Shown in pieces: positions 43,739-52,133 of a stretch of 64,000 nucleotides of DNA. Numbering within the stretch: the first letter of the stretch is position 1; each line of letters starts with the position of its first letter. A program made the position numbers and the translations under genes. The DNA lies in contig NZ_JAHWGT010000026.1 in the NCBI RefSeq assembly GCF_020873895.1, positions 30,323 to 94,322 on the forward strand, written 5' to 3'. Below the pieces are notes generated by a model. That model was not told the DNA's origin. It saw nothing but the letters and a program-made list of their open reading frames with translations, and searched no databases. The stretch is from Streptomyces sp. DH12. Lineage in GTDB: Bacteria > Actinomycetota > Actinomycetes > Streptomycetales > Streptomycetaceae.

Positions 43739-45109
43739 TCACCCCGCGTCCCGCGCCGTGCGGAACCCGGCGAATATCTGCCGCCGGACCGGCAGGTCCC
43801 AGTTGCGGAACGTGCCCCGGCACGCCACGGGCGCCACCGCGAACGACCCGCCCCGCAGCACCTTGTGCGCCGGCCCGAAGAACACCTCGGAGTACTCCCG
43901 GTACGGGAACGCCACGAAGCCCGGGTACGGCAGGAAGTCGCTCGCCGTCCACTCCCACACGTCGCCGATCAGCTGCCGCACCCCGAGCGGTGACGCCCCG
44001 GCCGGGTAGGCGCCGACGGGCGCCGGGCGCAGGTGCCGCTGCCCGAGGTTCGCGCGGTCCGGGGTCGGCTCGGCGTCGCCCCACGGGAAGCGCCGCGACC
44101 GGCCGGACACCGGGTCGTACCGGGCGGCCTTCTCCCACTCGGCCTCCGTCGGCAGCCGCCGCCCTCCCCAGCGGGCGTACGCGTCGGCCTCGTACCAGCT
44201 GACGTGGAGCACCGGCTCGTCGTCCGGCATGGCCTCCACGACGCCGAAGCGCCGGCGCAGCCACCGCCCGCCGTCACGCCGCCAGAACAGCGGGGCGCCG
44301 ATGCCGTGCCGCCGGATCTGCTCCCACCCCTCCGGCGCCCACCAGCGCGCGTCACGGTAGCCGCCGTCCTCGACGAACTCCCGGTACGCGCCGCACGTGA
44401 CCGGCACGGTGTCGATCAGGAAGTCCGGCACGTCCCGCACGTGGCCGGGGCGTTCGTTGTCGAGTGCCCAGGGCTCCGCGTCGTGGGAGGTGCCCATGGT
44501 GAACGGGCCGCCCGGGACGAGCACCTCCGCTGGCAGGCCCGCAGCGCCGCCGAGGGCGCCGTCGGCCGTGGTGGCGGGCGGGCGCGGCGGCTCGGGCGCG
44601 GTGAGCACCGCGGGGCCGCGCCGCAGCTGGTGGGTGATCAGCATGGTCTCGTCGTGCTGCTGCTCGTGCTGGGCGACCATCCCGAAGGCGAACGCCGCGT
44701 CCAGCAGCGGGTCGCCCTCCAGCCGTGCGGCCGCGAGGACGTCCAGGACGCGGTCGCGCACCTCCCTGCCGTACGCGCGCGCCTCGCGCGGCGGCAGGAG
44801 CGGCAACGACGGGCGGTCGGCGCGGGGGTGGCGGAAGGCGTCGTACAGCGGGTCGATCTCGGGCCGCAGCGCGGCCCGGCCGCCCACGGCACGCAGCAGC
44901 CACTGCTCCTCCTGGTTCGGTATGTGCGCCAGGTCCCACACCAGTGGGGACATCAACGGCGAGTGCTGGGCGGCAAGTTCGCCGTCGTCGACGCAGTCGG
45001 TGAGTTGTGCGGTGCGCGCCCGGGCGGCGGCCAGGGCCTCGTGCGCCCGCCGCCGGAGCGCCTCGGGCTCGGCGGAGGCGGAGGCGGAGGGGGAGGGGGG
45101 AGCGGTCAT
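43739..45109 (-). CDS. egtB: Hercynine oxygenase EgtB
   Basis: A 456-residue non-heme iron sulfoxide synthase joining hercynine and gamma-glutamylcysteine with oxygen. The N-terminal DinB-like four-helix region carries the iron-binding His (SPLVWDLAHIPNQEEQWLLR; MVAQHEQQHDETML, a three-His facial triad). The C-terminal formylglycine-generating-enzyme-like domain has VPGGPFTMGTS, RRLPTEAEWEKAARY, FPWGD, LIGDVWEWTASDF and VLRGGSFA. This is the gamma-Glu-Cys-dependent actinobacterial type, consistent with egtA and egtC being present. It overlaps egtA by 4 bases. Confidence 0.96.
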   Translation of the reverse strand: MTAPPSPSASASAEPEALRRRAHEALAAARARTAQLTDCVDDGELAAQHSPLMSPLVWDLAHIPNQEEQWLLRAVGGRAALRPEIDPLYDAFRHPRADRPSLPLLPPREARAYGREVRDRVLDVLAAARLEGDPLLDAAFAFGMVAQHEQQHDETMLITHQLRRGPAVLTAPEPPRPPATTADGALGGAAGLPAEVLVPGGPFTMGTSHDAEPWALDNERPGHVRDVPDFLIDTVPVTCGAYREFVEDGGYRDARWWAPEGWEQIRRHGIGAPLFWRRDGGRWLRRRFGVVEAMPDDEPVLHVSWYEADAYARWGGRRLPTEAEWEKAARYDPVSGRSRRFPWGDAEPTPDRANLGQRHLRPAPVGAYPAGASPLGVRQLIGDVWEWTASDFLPYPGFVAFPYREYSEVFFGPAHKVLRGGSFAVAPVACRGTFRNWDLPVRRQIFAGFRTARDAG

Positions 45110-46524
45110 GGGCGGAGGTCCTCCACGCGGTCGGGGCCGGCGTCCCGGCCGGATCGGGGAGCGGGGACGGGGCCGGCGCCGGGGGCCGTTCCGGTGACGG
45201 GTCCCGGGACAGGTTCCGGGAACGGCCCGGGAACAGGGCCGGCGGCGGGCCCGTTGGCGGCGGGTGCGGGGGTCGGTCGGCGGTCGTCGGCGGGGCAGCG
45301 GCGGCGGAGCACGAACCGCTCGTGGAAGCCGGCCACCGCGTCGCGCACGGCCGTCGGCGCGCCGGAGCGGGCCAGCGCCTCCAGGGCGAGGCCGAAGCAG
45401 ACCACGGACGCCCGGTGCAGCGCGATCGCGTCCGGGCCGTCGCGGATCGCCGCCCGCCAGTGCGCGTCACCGGGCGGGCGCAGCGGACCGGCCGTCTCCG
45501 TCAACGGCAGCAGGGCCCGGTACGCCGCGTCGGCCGCGTCCGGGTCGTCGAACAGCGCCGTGACGACGGCCAGCGGCACGACCCATCCGTCGGCGCCCGG
45601 CTGCGCGTCCAGCATGCGCAGCTCCAGGTGCGTGCCGCGCGGGCGCACGGGCGGGAACAGGGTGGTCAGGTGGTAGTCGAGGTCGGCGCGCGTCGGCGGG
45701 CGCGGCACCGCCGTCCGCAGCCACTGGCGGAAGGTCAGCCCCCGGGGCACCAGCCAGGGCCCCTCCGCCGCGCGGACGCACATCACCGGTGTGTCCAGCA
45801 CGTGGGCGGCCCACGCCGAGCGGGGCTCCCTCCCGAGGGGCGGCGCCAGCCCCCGCACCGCGTCGATGCCCGCCCAGAGCGACTGCCGCGCGGACCGCAA
45901 CCCGGTGGGGCGGCCGTGCAGCGTGGGCGAGTTGGCGAACGAGGCGACGAGGACCGGGCCGAGCAGGTGCGCCAGCCGCCACCGCCGCCGGTAGCCGAGC
46001 GGGCCCGGCTCCTCGTACCCGGTGTCCACGCACACCTGCACGGATGCCGAATCGCGCATCATGTGCCGGCCGGCGGGCCCCCAGCGGTCGAGGTAGGTCT
46101 CCATGGCGTCGTAGCGGGGCTCGCGCAGCAGCCGGTCACGGGTGGGCAGCCAGGGGTCGGTGCCGGCGCCGGTGAGGACGAGCCCGAGACGGGCGAGCGC
46201 GGACCGCGCGGCCGACAGGTCGGCCTGCACGGTGGCGACGCAGGCGCTGAGCGACGCGGCGGGCGGCGAGCTGAGCTCCAGCTGCCCGCCCGGTTCGAGG
46301 GAGACCGACGAACCGAGGCCCAGGGCCCGCAGGGCGGCGTAAGCGCCGCGCAGACGGTCGGGTGCGACGGTCCGGTGCGGGTCGTGCCCGTCGTGCACGA
46401 ACCACTCCAGTTCGACCCCGACGGTACCGGGTGGCCCGGTCTTGAAGCAGATGCACCGCAGCAGGTCCTCCGCCTCGTCCTCGGTCAGCGGGGGCCCGCC
46501 GGCCCCGACGTCGCTCGACGGCAT
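45106..46524 (-). CDS. egtA: Glutamate-cysteine ligase EgtA
   Basis: A 472-residue ATP-dependent ligase that makes gamma-glutamylcysteine for EgtB. Landmarks are GVELEWFVHDGHDPHR, SVSLEPGGQLELSSPP, MMRDSASVQVCVDTGYE, FANSPTLHGRPTGLRSARQSLWAGID and GTHLELRMLDAQP. A Pro/Gly-rich tail of about 50 residues is unusual but typical of this GC-rich genome. The ATG at 46524 has AGGAGGAG seven bases upstream; the GTG at 46530 would overlap it. It is the first gene of the operon. The C-S lyase EgtE needed for the last step is not in the window; in Streptomyces it is usually encoded elsewhere. Confidence 0.94.
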   Translation of the reverse strand: MPSSDVGAGGPPLTEDEAEDLLRCICFKTGPPGTVGVELEWFVHDGHDPHRTVAPDRLRGAYAALRALGLGSSVSLEPGGQLELSSPPAASLSACVATVQADLSAARSALARLGLVLTGAGTDPWLPTRDRLLREPRYDAMETYLDRWGPAGRHMMRDSASVQVCVDTGYEEPGPLGYRRRWRLAHLLGPVLVASFANSPTLHGRPTGLRSARQSLWAGIDAVRGLAPPLGREPRSAWAAHVLDTPVMCVRAAEGPWLVPRGLTFRQWLRTAVPRPPTRADLDYHLTTLFPPVRPRGTHLELRMLDAQPGADGWVVPLAVVTALFDDPDAADAAYRALLPLTETAGPLRPPGDAHWRAAIRDGPDAIALHRASVVCFGLALEALARSGAPTAVRDAVAGFHERFVLRRRCPADDRRPTPAPAANGPAAGPVPGPFPEPVPGPVTGTAPGAGPVPAPRSGRDAGPDRVEDLRP

Positions 46525-46789
46525 GGTCACTCCTCCTGTCGAAGGCGTACCGTCCCACCTAAGCCACCGGGGCGGACCCGCACAAGAGCGCCCCGGTGAA
46601 CGGCCGTCGGCGCCGCGCCGGCCCGAGCGCGCAAGACCTGGGCCGGCGTGGCGCGCCCGGTCCGGGCGGCGCGCCGGGGCCGGCGGGCGGGGGCGCGTGT
46701 GGGCCGGGACGGCGCCGGCGTGCGGGGCCGAACCGCTCAGGGGGCGCGGGAGGGCGCACCCGGGCGTGCGCGCGGCACCGTCCGTCCTC

Positions 46790-46795
46790 TAGCGT
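46790..46795 (+). promoter_or_regulatory. -10 element TAGCGT of a leaderless gene
   Basis: Ends 7 bases before the ATG at 46803; no ribosome site is present. The -35 is not clear. Confidence 0.35.
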
Positions 46796-46802
46796 CTCGA
46801 CC

Positions 46803-47072
46803 ATGGACACACGACCGCAGCGCTTCGAGATCCTGATCGTCCCCGGCCCGGCGGAGGGCCGCGACGCCGCGCACCTCGCCGAGGTGGCCATCCGCTCGGC
46901 GGTGGTCGAGGCCACCGGCGAGACCGGCGCCTCCGGCTACCCCCGCTACGCCGGTGACGGCATGGTCGCCGACATCGACCCCGAGACCCGCACCGTGGAG
47001 GCCCTGCTCGTCGACGGGGCCGAGCTGGACTACGGCCTGTCGGCACGCGTCGCCGAGCCGCGCGACGCCTGA
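46803..47072 (+). CDS. Small conserved protein of unknown function (89 aa)
   Basis: An 89-residue acidic, soluble protein: RFEILIVPGPAEGRDAAHLAEVAIRSAVVEATGETGASGYPRYAGDGMVADIDPETRTVEALLVDGAELDYGL, read in pieces. The pattern of beta strand, helix, then short strands suggests a small alpha/beta fold. I do not recognise the family. It appears to be leaderless (TAGCGT 7 bases upstream). It is transcribed away from egtA and toward the thiolase gene, 160 bases before it. Confidence 0.7.
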   Translation: MDTRPQRFEILIVPGPAEGRDAAHLAEVAIRSAVVEATGETGASGYPRYAGDGMVADIDPETRTVEALLVDGAELDYGLSARVAEPRDA

Positions 47073-47158
47073 GCGGGGGGCCGGCGGGCCGGTGCGTGCG
47101 CGGGCCCGCCGGCCGTTGACACCGGCGGGCGCGGGGCCGGAGACTCGGCCCGTCGGTA

Positions 47159-47174
47159 GTGAACGCGCGTTCAC
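47159..47174. promoter_or_regulatory. 16-bp palindromic operator (GTGAACGCGCGTTCAC)
   Basis: A perfect palindrome 59 bases before the thiolase start. It has TetR-operator size. A possible -35 TTGACA lies upstream at 47116-47121, so binding would block transcription. Confidence 0.6.
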
Positions 47175-47184
47175 GCGTACGTAC

Positions 47185-47210
47185 GCGCGCATGCGGGCCC
47201 GCATGCGCGC
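47185..47210. promoter_or_regulatory. 26-bp perfect palindrome in the thiolase leader
   Basis: Two 13-base arms abut (core ATGCGGGCCCGCAT). It overlaps slightly with a third palindrome GCGTACGTACGC at 47175-47186. It is either a second operator or a stable leader hairpin next to the ribosome site GGGAGAG. Confidence 0.5.
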
Positions 47211-47232
47211 CCCAGGCCGTGGGAGAGACCCG

Positions 47233-48417
47233 ATGAGCATCCGCGACGTCTACATCGTCGACGCCGTCCGCACGCCGATCGGCAAGTTCGGCGGCGCCCT
47301 CTCCTCCGTACGCCCCGACGACCTGGCGGCGCACGTCGTGCGCGCGCTGGTCGACCGCACCCCGGACCTCGATCCGGGCCGCATCGACGACGTGTACTTC
47401 GGGGACGCCAACGGGGCGGGCGAGGACAACCGCGACGTGGCCCGCATGGCGGTGCTCCTGGCCGGCCTGCCCGTCTCGGTGCCGGGCGTCACCGTCAACC
47501 GGCTGTGCGGCTCGGGCCTGGAGGCGGTCGTCCAGGCCGCGCGGGCCGTCGCCCTGGGTGACGCCTCCGTGGTCCTGGCAGGCGGCGTCGAGTCGATGTC
47601 CCGTGCCCCGTGGGTGGTTCCCAAGCCCGAGCGCGGCTTCCCCGCCGGGCACCAGCAGATGTACTCCACCACCCTCGGCTGGCGCATGACGAACCCGCGC
47701 ATGCCCGACGAGTGGACCGTGCCGCTGGGGGAGGGCGCCGAGCTGATCGCCGACAAGCACGCCCTGACCCGCGAGCAGCAGGACGCCTTCGCGCTCGCCA
47801 GCCACCGCAAGGCGGCCAGGGCGTGGGCGGACGGCCTGTTCGACGGCGAGGTCGTGGCGTACGGCGGCGTGGACCTGGCCCGGGACGAGTCCGTCCGCGA
47901 CACGACCTCCATGGAGGCCCTGGCGAAGCTGAAGCCGTCGTTCCGCGCCGACGGGACGGTGACGGCCGGGAACGCCTCCCCCCTCAACGACGGCGCGGCG
48001 GCGCTCCTCCTCGTCGACGAGGACGGCCTGCGCGCCTGCGGCCGCGAGCCGCTGGCCCGTATCCGCGCGTCGGCGGTGACCGGCATCGAACCGCAGCTGT
48101 TCGGCCTCGGCCCGGTCGAGGCGGTGCAGCGCGCCCTCACCAAGGCGGGGCGTACCTTCGACGACCTCGCGGTCCTGGAGCTGAACGAGGCGTTCGCCGC
48201 GCAGGCGCTGGGCTGCCTCGCGGAGTGGCCTGACCTGGACCCGTCGGTCGTCAACCCCAGGGGCGGGGCCATCGCCCTCGGCCACCCGCTGGGAGCCTCC
48301 GGCGCCCGGCTCGCCGGAGCCGTCGCCCACCAGCTGGCCGCGGCCGGCTCGGGCACGGGCATGGCGGCGCTGTGCATCGGAGTCGGCCAGGGCATCGCCG
48401 TCGTCCTGGAGCGCTGA
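47233..48417 (+). CDS. Acetyl-CoA C-acyltransferase (thiolase)
   Basis: A 394-residue thiolase. It has VNRLCGSGLEAVVQAARAV with the acyl-accepting Cys, NEAFAAQALGCLAEW, the GGAIALGHPLGASGARLAG motif with the catalytic His, and a C-terminal CIGVGQGIAVVLER with the second Cys. The N-terminal IVDAVRTPIGKFGGALSSVRPDDLAAHVVRAL fits the degradative (PcaF/FadA-like) group, which cleaves 3-ketoacyl-CoA from fatty or aromatic acids. Nothing else of beta-oxidation is adjacent. The ATG at 47233 follows GGGAGAG. Palindromes upstream suggest repression by a ligand-responsive regulator. Confidence 0.93.
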   Translation: MSIRDVYIVDAVRTPIGKFGGALSSVRPDDLAAHVVRALVDRTPDLDPGRIDDVYFGDANGAGEDNRDVARMAVLLAGLPVSVPGVTVNRLCGSGLEAVVQAARAVALGDASVVLAGGVESMSRAPWVVPKPERGFPAGHQQMYSTTLGWRMTNPRMPDEWTVPLGEGAELIADKHALTREQQDAFALASHRKAARAWADGLFDGEVVAYGGVDLARDESVRDTTSMEALAKLKPSFRADGTVTAGNASPLNDGAAALLLVDEDGLRACGREPLARIRASAVTGIEPQLFGLGPVEAVQRALTKAGRTFDDLAVLELNEAFAAQALGCLAEWPDLDPSVVNPRGGAIALGHPLGASGARLAGAVAHQLAAAGSGTGMAALCIGVGQGIAVVLER

Positions 48418-48480
48418 ACCGTCCGGGCCGGGCCCCTCGCCGGCCCCAGCCGGACGCGGTCCCGGCCCGGCGGGAGGGTC

Positions 48481-48897
48481 TCAGCCCTCGGCGCCGCCGC
48501 TCGCGGACCCGCCGCCCGGAGACTCCGCGCCGCCCTTCGACGCGGCCTGGTCGATCGACTTGCGCACCTCGTCCATGTCCAGCCCGCGCGCCTGCCCGAT
48601 CACGTCCTCCAGCACGGCCTCGGGGAGCGCCCCGGGCTGGGCGAACACCGCCACGTTCTCGCGCACGATCATCAACGTCGGGATCGACTGGATCTCGAAG
48701 GCGGCCGCCAGCTCCTGCTCCGCCTCGGTGTTCACCTTGGCGAACACCAGGTCCGGGTGGCGCTCCGACGCCTTCTCGAACACCGGTGCGAACCGCACGC
48801 ACGGCCCGCACCACGACGCCCAGAAGTCGATCAGGACGAAGTCGTTGTCCGACACGACCTGGTCGAAGTTCTCCTTGGTCAGTTCGATCGTGCTCAT
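48481..48897 (-). CDS. trxA: Thioredoxin
   Basis: A 138-residue thioredoxin with the active site WASWCGPC, DFVLIDFW before it, VFAKVNTEAEQELAAAFEIQSIPTLMIV with the cis-Pro, and a C-terminal extension of about 35 residues (ASKGGAESPGGGSASGGAEG) beyond the usual fold. It reduces disulfides in cytoplasmic proteins. The ATG at 48897 follows GGAGAGG. It is convergent with the thiolase gene. Nothing in the sequence shows its specific targets. Confidence 0.92.
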   Translation of the reverse strand: MSTIELTKENFDQVVSDNDFVLIDFWASWCGPCVRFAPVFEKASERHPDLVFAKVNTEAEQELAAAFEIQSIPTLMIVRENVAVFAQPGALPEAVLEDVIGQARGLDMDEVRKSIDQAASKGGAESPGGGSASGGAEG

Positions 48898-49333
48898 GCC
48901 GTCCGCCTCTCCGGGGATGCTGCCGTGCCCCCGACAACGGTGCCCGGGGCCATCGCTATTCCCCCTGCCCGGACGCGGCGGACGCCACGCCCCGCCGCAC
49001 CGCCGGGCCCGTCCGCCCGGACAGGCGAAGGGGCCGCGCCGAGACGGCCCCGGACGCGCGGGTGGAGTGCCGCCCCCCCCGGGTCGACCGCCGTGCCACG
49101 TGTCAGGAGCGGGCCCACGGCAGGTACAGCTCCGCCACCGTCCGGTAGGCCGGGTCCGACGTCGGTGCGTGTCCGGGTGAGGCGGTCGGAACGCCCCGGC
49201 CGGACGGAACCGGGTCGCCAGAGCGGTGACCAGGCCGGGGACTCCTGGCCACCGCCCGCGAAGTGGTCGACCGGGCGGCAAGCCGGGGCGTATCCCGCAG
49301 CGGCTTGCTCCTCCCACGTCCACCGGTCCGGGC
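48898..49333. other. Gap between thioredoxin and pirin genes, possible decayed coding DNA
   Basis: 436 bases with no intact gene. On the minus strand, short protein-like stretches occur without a start: WTWEEQAAAGYAPACRPVDH near 49260-49325, and in another frame DPAYRTVAELYLPWARS ending at a stop near 49103. They may be remnants of a lost gene, but I recognise no family. Confidence 0.3.
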
Positions 49334-50299
49334 TCAGCGCACCCTTCCTCGTGGTCTCAGCGCCACGGGCGGGAGTTCGGGGGCCGGCAGGCGGCCCCCC
49401 GCGTAACCGTCCACCTGCCCGAAGCGGGAGCCGTGCGTCCAGTCCGCGCGGGCCTGTTCGATCTCCTGCTGGGTGCGGCCGACGAAGTTCCACCACATGA
49501 TGATCTCCTCCGCGAACGGTTCGCCGCCGAGGAGCATCACCGACGCGTCCGACGCGGCGCGCAGGGGCAGTTCGGTGCGGCCGCAACCGAGGTAGAGCAT
49601 CGAGCCGGGGGTCACCGGGACGCCGTCGACGTGCACCTCGCCCGACATCGACAGCACGCCGTACTCGAATGCGGGGACGAGCGGCAGACGTGCTTCGGCG
49701 CCGCCGGCGAGGGAGAGGTCCGCGCCGACGAGGGGGGTGTACGTCGTCCCGGGCGACGTCGCGCCGTCGAGGGTGCCGAGGATGACCGTCGCGGCCAGGC
49801 CCGGCGCGGTGACGTGGGGGAGTTCGGCGTGGTGCTCGAAGTGCGGATCGACGTGGCGGTGGCTGTCGGGCAGGGCCACCCAGAGCTGGGCGCCGTGCAG
49901 GTAGCGGGCGTGGGGGCGGGGGCTCTCCTCCGAGTGGGAGATCCCCCGGCCCGAGGTCATCAGGCCCAGTTCGCGCGGGCGGATGGTCGCGAGGCTGCCG
50001 GTGCTGTCGCGGTGCAGCACCTCGCCCTCGTGGAGCCAGCTGACCGTCTGCAGGCCGATGTGCGGGTGCGGCGGGACCTGCATGCCCGGCTCGTCGGCGA
50101 TGTCGTCCGGCCCGTAGTGGTCGACGAAGGCCCATGCCCCGATCATGCGGCGGCCGAGGTTGGGCAGCAGGCGGCGGACCTCGGTGGCCTCCCCGAGGAG
50201 GACGCGGCGGGGGCTGAGGAGTTCCTTCACCGGCTCAGCGGCGACGAAGCCCCTGCCGCCGCAGAGGGACGGCACCGCCTGGCGGTCGAGATTGCTCAT
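49334..50299 (-). CDS. Pirin family protein
   Basis: A 321-residue bicupin. It has RRLLPNLGRRMIGAWAFVDHYGPDD, PPHPHIGLQTVSWLHEGEVLHRDSTGS (metal His residues), LGLMTSGRGISHSEESP and LHGAQLWVALP, all characteristic of pirins. Bacterial pirins may have quercetinase activity or modulate metabolic enzymes; in Streptomyces a pirin affects central metabolism by interacting with an acyl-CoA dehydrogenase. The ATG at 50299 lacks a strong ribosome site (TAGGTTGGGGCCC upstream). The C-terminus DWTHGSRFGQVDGYAGGRLPAPELPP is typical. Confidence 0.9.
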   Translation of the reverse strand: MSNLDRQAVPSLCGGRGFVAAEPVKELLSPRRVLLGEATEVRRLLPNLGRRMIGAWAFVDHYGPDDIADEPGMQVPPHPHIGLQTVSWLHEGEVLHRDSTGSLATIRPRELGLMTSGRGISHSEESPRPHARYLHGAQLWVALPDSHRHVDPHFEHHAELPHVTAPGLAATVILGTLDGATSPGTTYTPLVGADLSLAGGAEARLPLVPAFEYGVLSMSGEVHVDGVPVTPGSMLYLGCGRTELPLRAASDASVMLLGGEPFAEEIIMWWNFVGRTQQEIEQARADWTHGSRFGQVDGYAGGRLPAPELPPVALRPRGRVR

Positions 50300-50343
50300 G
50301 GGCCCCAACCTAGCCGCCGGCTGTGCCGAGGAGGCGTGCTGCC

Positions 50344-50676
50344 CTACGCCCCGGTCCCCGCCCGCGGTGGCCCCCTCGACGGCCCCCGGGCCCGGAGACC
50401 AGAGGCCGGACGGCCGGCTCGCGGGGCCGATCGGCCCCGCGCGCGGCGCGCGACGTGCTCCGCGGCGGCCCCCAGGACGTTCTCGGCGACCACCCGCCCG
50501 TCGGGGCGGTCGGGTCCGCCCGCGAGGGCGGCACCCTGGTAGCGCTGCCACCGGGACCCGTAGACCAGGCGCATCGGCAGACCGCGGCGCAGCGCCTCGT
50601 CCGCGGCCCATTCGGTCACCCGCAGGACGAGCGTCGACGCGCTCACCGGCGCCGACGTCGACCTGCCGCCCGGCAT
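50344..50676 (-). pseudogene. Truncated universal stress protein (UspA family) remnant
   Basis: The minus-strand frame reads EWAADEALRRGLPMRLVYGSRWQRYQGAAL, then RVVAENVLGAAAEHVARRARG, the first half of a Streptomyces tandem UspA protein (compare WAADEA...PLRLVYAS.WERYEGAAL). The glycine-rich N-terminal strand is in the wrong frame: the neighbouring frame gives QVDVGAGE where VVVGVDGS is expected, which suggests a one-base indel just before it. After ARRARG the homology stops and Arg/Pro-rich sequence runs to the stop. No second domain or ATP-binding GxRGxG motif is seen. Usps are typical members of dormancy (DosR) regulons. Confidence 0.65.
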
Positions 50677-50704
50677 CGGGGAGGCCGCCTGCCATGCGGA
50701 GCTG

Positions 50705-51100
50705 GTGGAGCTCGACGAAGCGGAGTGCTGGGAGCTGCTGGGCGGCGGCGTGGGCCGCGTCGGGGTCACCACCGGGGCGGGCCCGGTGACCCTTCCCGTC
50801 AACTACCTGGTCGTCGGCGGGGAGGTCGCCTACAGGACGTCGCCGGACGCCGCCCCGGCGCGGGCCGCCGACCACGAGGTGGCCTTCGAGGTGAACCGTA
50901 TCGACGACGCGTTCACCCGGGGATGGAGCGTCCTGGTCGTCGGTGAGGCGCGCACGGTCACCGAGGCCCGTGCCGTGCGGAGGCTGGAGGCGCACAGCCG
51001 TACGACGCCGTGGGCCGGAGGAGCGAGGGACCTGTGGATCACAGTGGCACCGGGACGGGTGAGCGGGCGACGCATCCTCGTGCGGGACAGCCCCGCCTGA
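50705..51100 (+). CDS. Pyridoxamine 5'-phosphate oxidase-like (PPOX-fold) flavin protein
   Basis: A 131-residue split-barrel protein. It has LDEAECWELLGGGVGRVGVTTGAGPVTLPVNYLVVGGEVAYRTSPD, then VAFEVNRIDDAFTRGWSVLVVGEARTVTEARAVRRL and WITVAPGRVSGRRI, the usual pattern of the small FMN- or F420-binding 'PPOX class' stress proteins of actinobacteria (Pyridox_ox_2). They are frequent companions of Usp and Acg genes in DosR-like regulons. The true start is uncertain: the GTG at 50705 gives a normal length, with GCGGAG just upstream but too close. The divergent gene is the damaged Usp. Confidence 0.8.
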   Translation: MELDEAECWELLGGGVGRVGVTTGAGPVTLPVNYLVVGGEVAYRTSPDAAPARAADHEVAFEVNRIDDAFTRGWSVLVVGEARTVTEARAVRRLEAHSRTTPWAGGARDLWITVAPGRVSGRRILVRDSPA

Positions 51101-51176
51101 CGCGGTACGGCGGCGTGCACGGCGGCCCCGTCGACGTGCCGCGCGGCGCGGGCCGGGGAACGCCCGCGGGCCCGCG

Positions 51177-52133
51177 TCAGACGATGGTGAGCACGTCGGA
51201 CACCGGCCTGCGCGCGGTCGGCGGCACATCCGGACCGTAACCGAGCCGGATCAGCATCTGCGGGTGGCCGGTCTCCGACAGCGGGTCACGCAGCAGCCAG
51301 CGCAACTCCCGCCATTCGAGCGCCTGCGAGTTCAGTGACGCCGCCAGCCCGTCCAGCGTCGCCTGGAGCAGCACCCTCTCCATGGCCTGACCGGCGCGCA
51401 ACCAGTCCTCCCGGGCGTCCCCACGCGTACCGAGTACGGCCAGGCAGGGCGACCGCTCGAACACCGCCGCGGCGCGGCCCTCGATCCGCCGCCCGCCCGC
51501 GAGGTCCCTCACGGGCCCCCGGCTCTCGTGACGCCGGGGCCCGAGCGCGGACGGCGGGATGCCCTCGGACGCCCAACGCGCGACCTCCTCGCGTACGGCG
51601 GGGGAGAGCTTTTCCAGGTACTCGGCCTCCCACGCGAGGTCCAGCAGCTGCTGGACCTGCCAGTCGTCGGGGAACTCCAGACGCGCCCCTTCCGCCCGAG
51701 CGGCACCGCGCAGCCCGTCGAGCAGCGCCTGCGGGACCGCCTCGTCGCCGAAGGGCTCCCTGTTGGTGCGCCGCCTCCCGATCGCCGGGTGGAGACCCGC
51801 GACGCCCTCCTCCTCGTCCCCCGGGACGAAGGTGATCACGGCCGGCGTACCGGGGTCGGTGTCTTCCGGGAGCAGTCGGATCCGGGCGGCCCACCCCGCG
51901 TGCGCGGCCGCGACCCGCAGGTTGAACAGGGCGGCACCGCACCCGATGTGGAGCCCGCGCGTCGAGGGGTCGGCGTTCGGCATGGTGCGGGCCGGGTCCG
52001 GCCGCAGCGTGAGGACGCCCCGCGCCCGCTCGTAGCGGAACGACCAGGGCTGGGCGTTGTGCATGGACGGTGCCGTGACGGCATCGGCCACCCACGAGGT
52101 AAGGGCGGATGCGTCGGGAGCGGGAACGGGCAT
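51177..52133 (-). CDS. Acg-family FMN-binding oxidoreductase (nitroreductase-like)
   Basis: A 318-residue protein related to M. tuberculosis Acg (Rv2032), a member of the DosR regulon. Landmarks are ADAVTAPSMHNAQPWSFRY, DPSTRGLHIGCGAALFNLRVAAAHAG, RRTNREPFGDEAVP, LGTRGDAREDWLRAGQAMERVLLQATLDGLAASLNSQALEW and PQMLIRLGYG. Acg has a nitroreductase fold with a lid over the FMN and is thought to sequester flavin. Streptomyces has several copies near osdR. The ATG at 52133 with CCGGAGGG upstream is the likely start. A Dos-box-like motif is present 242 bases upstream (52375-52388). Confidence 0.88.
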   Translation of the reverse strand: MPVPAPDASALTSWVADAVTAPSMHNAQPWSFRYERARGVLTLRPDPARTMPNADPSTRGLHIGCGAALFNLRVAAAHAGWAARIRLLPEDTDPGTPAVITFVPGDEEEGVAGLHPAIGRRRTNREPFGDEAVPQALLDGLRGAARAEGARLEFPDDWQVQQLLDLAWEAEYLEKLSPAVREEVARWASEGIPPSALGPRRHESRGPVRDLAGGRRIEGRAAAVFERSPCLAVLGTRGDAREDWLRAGQAMERVLLQATLDGLAASLNSQALEWRELRWLLRDPLSETGHPQMLIRLGYGPDVPPTARRPVSDVLTIV

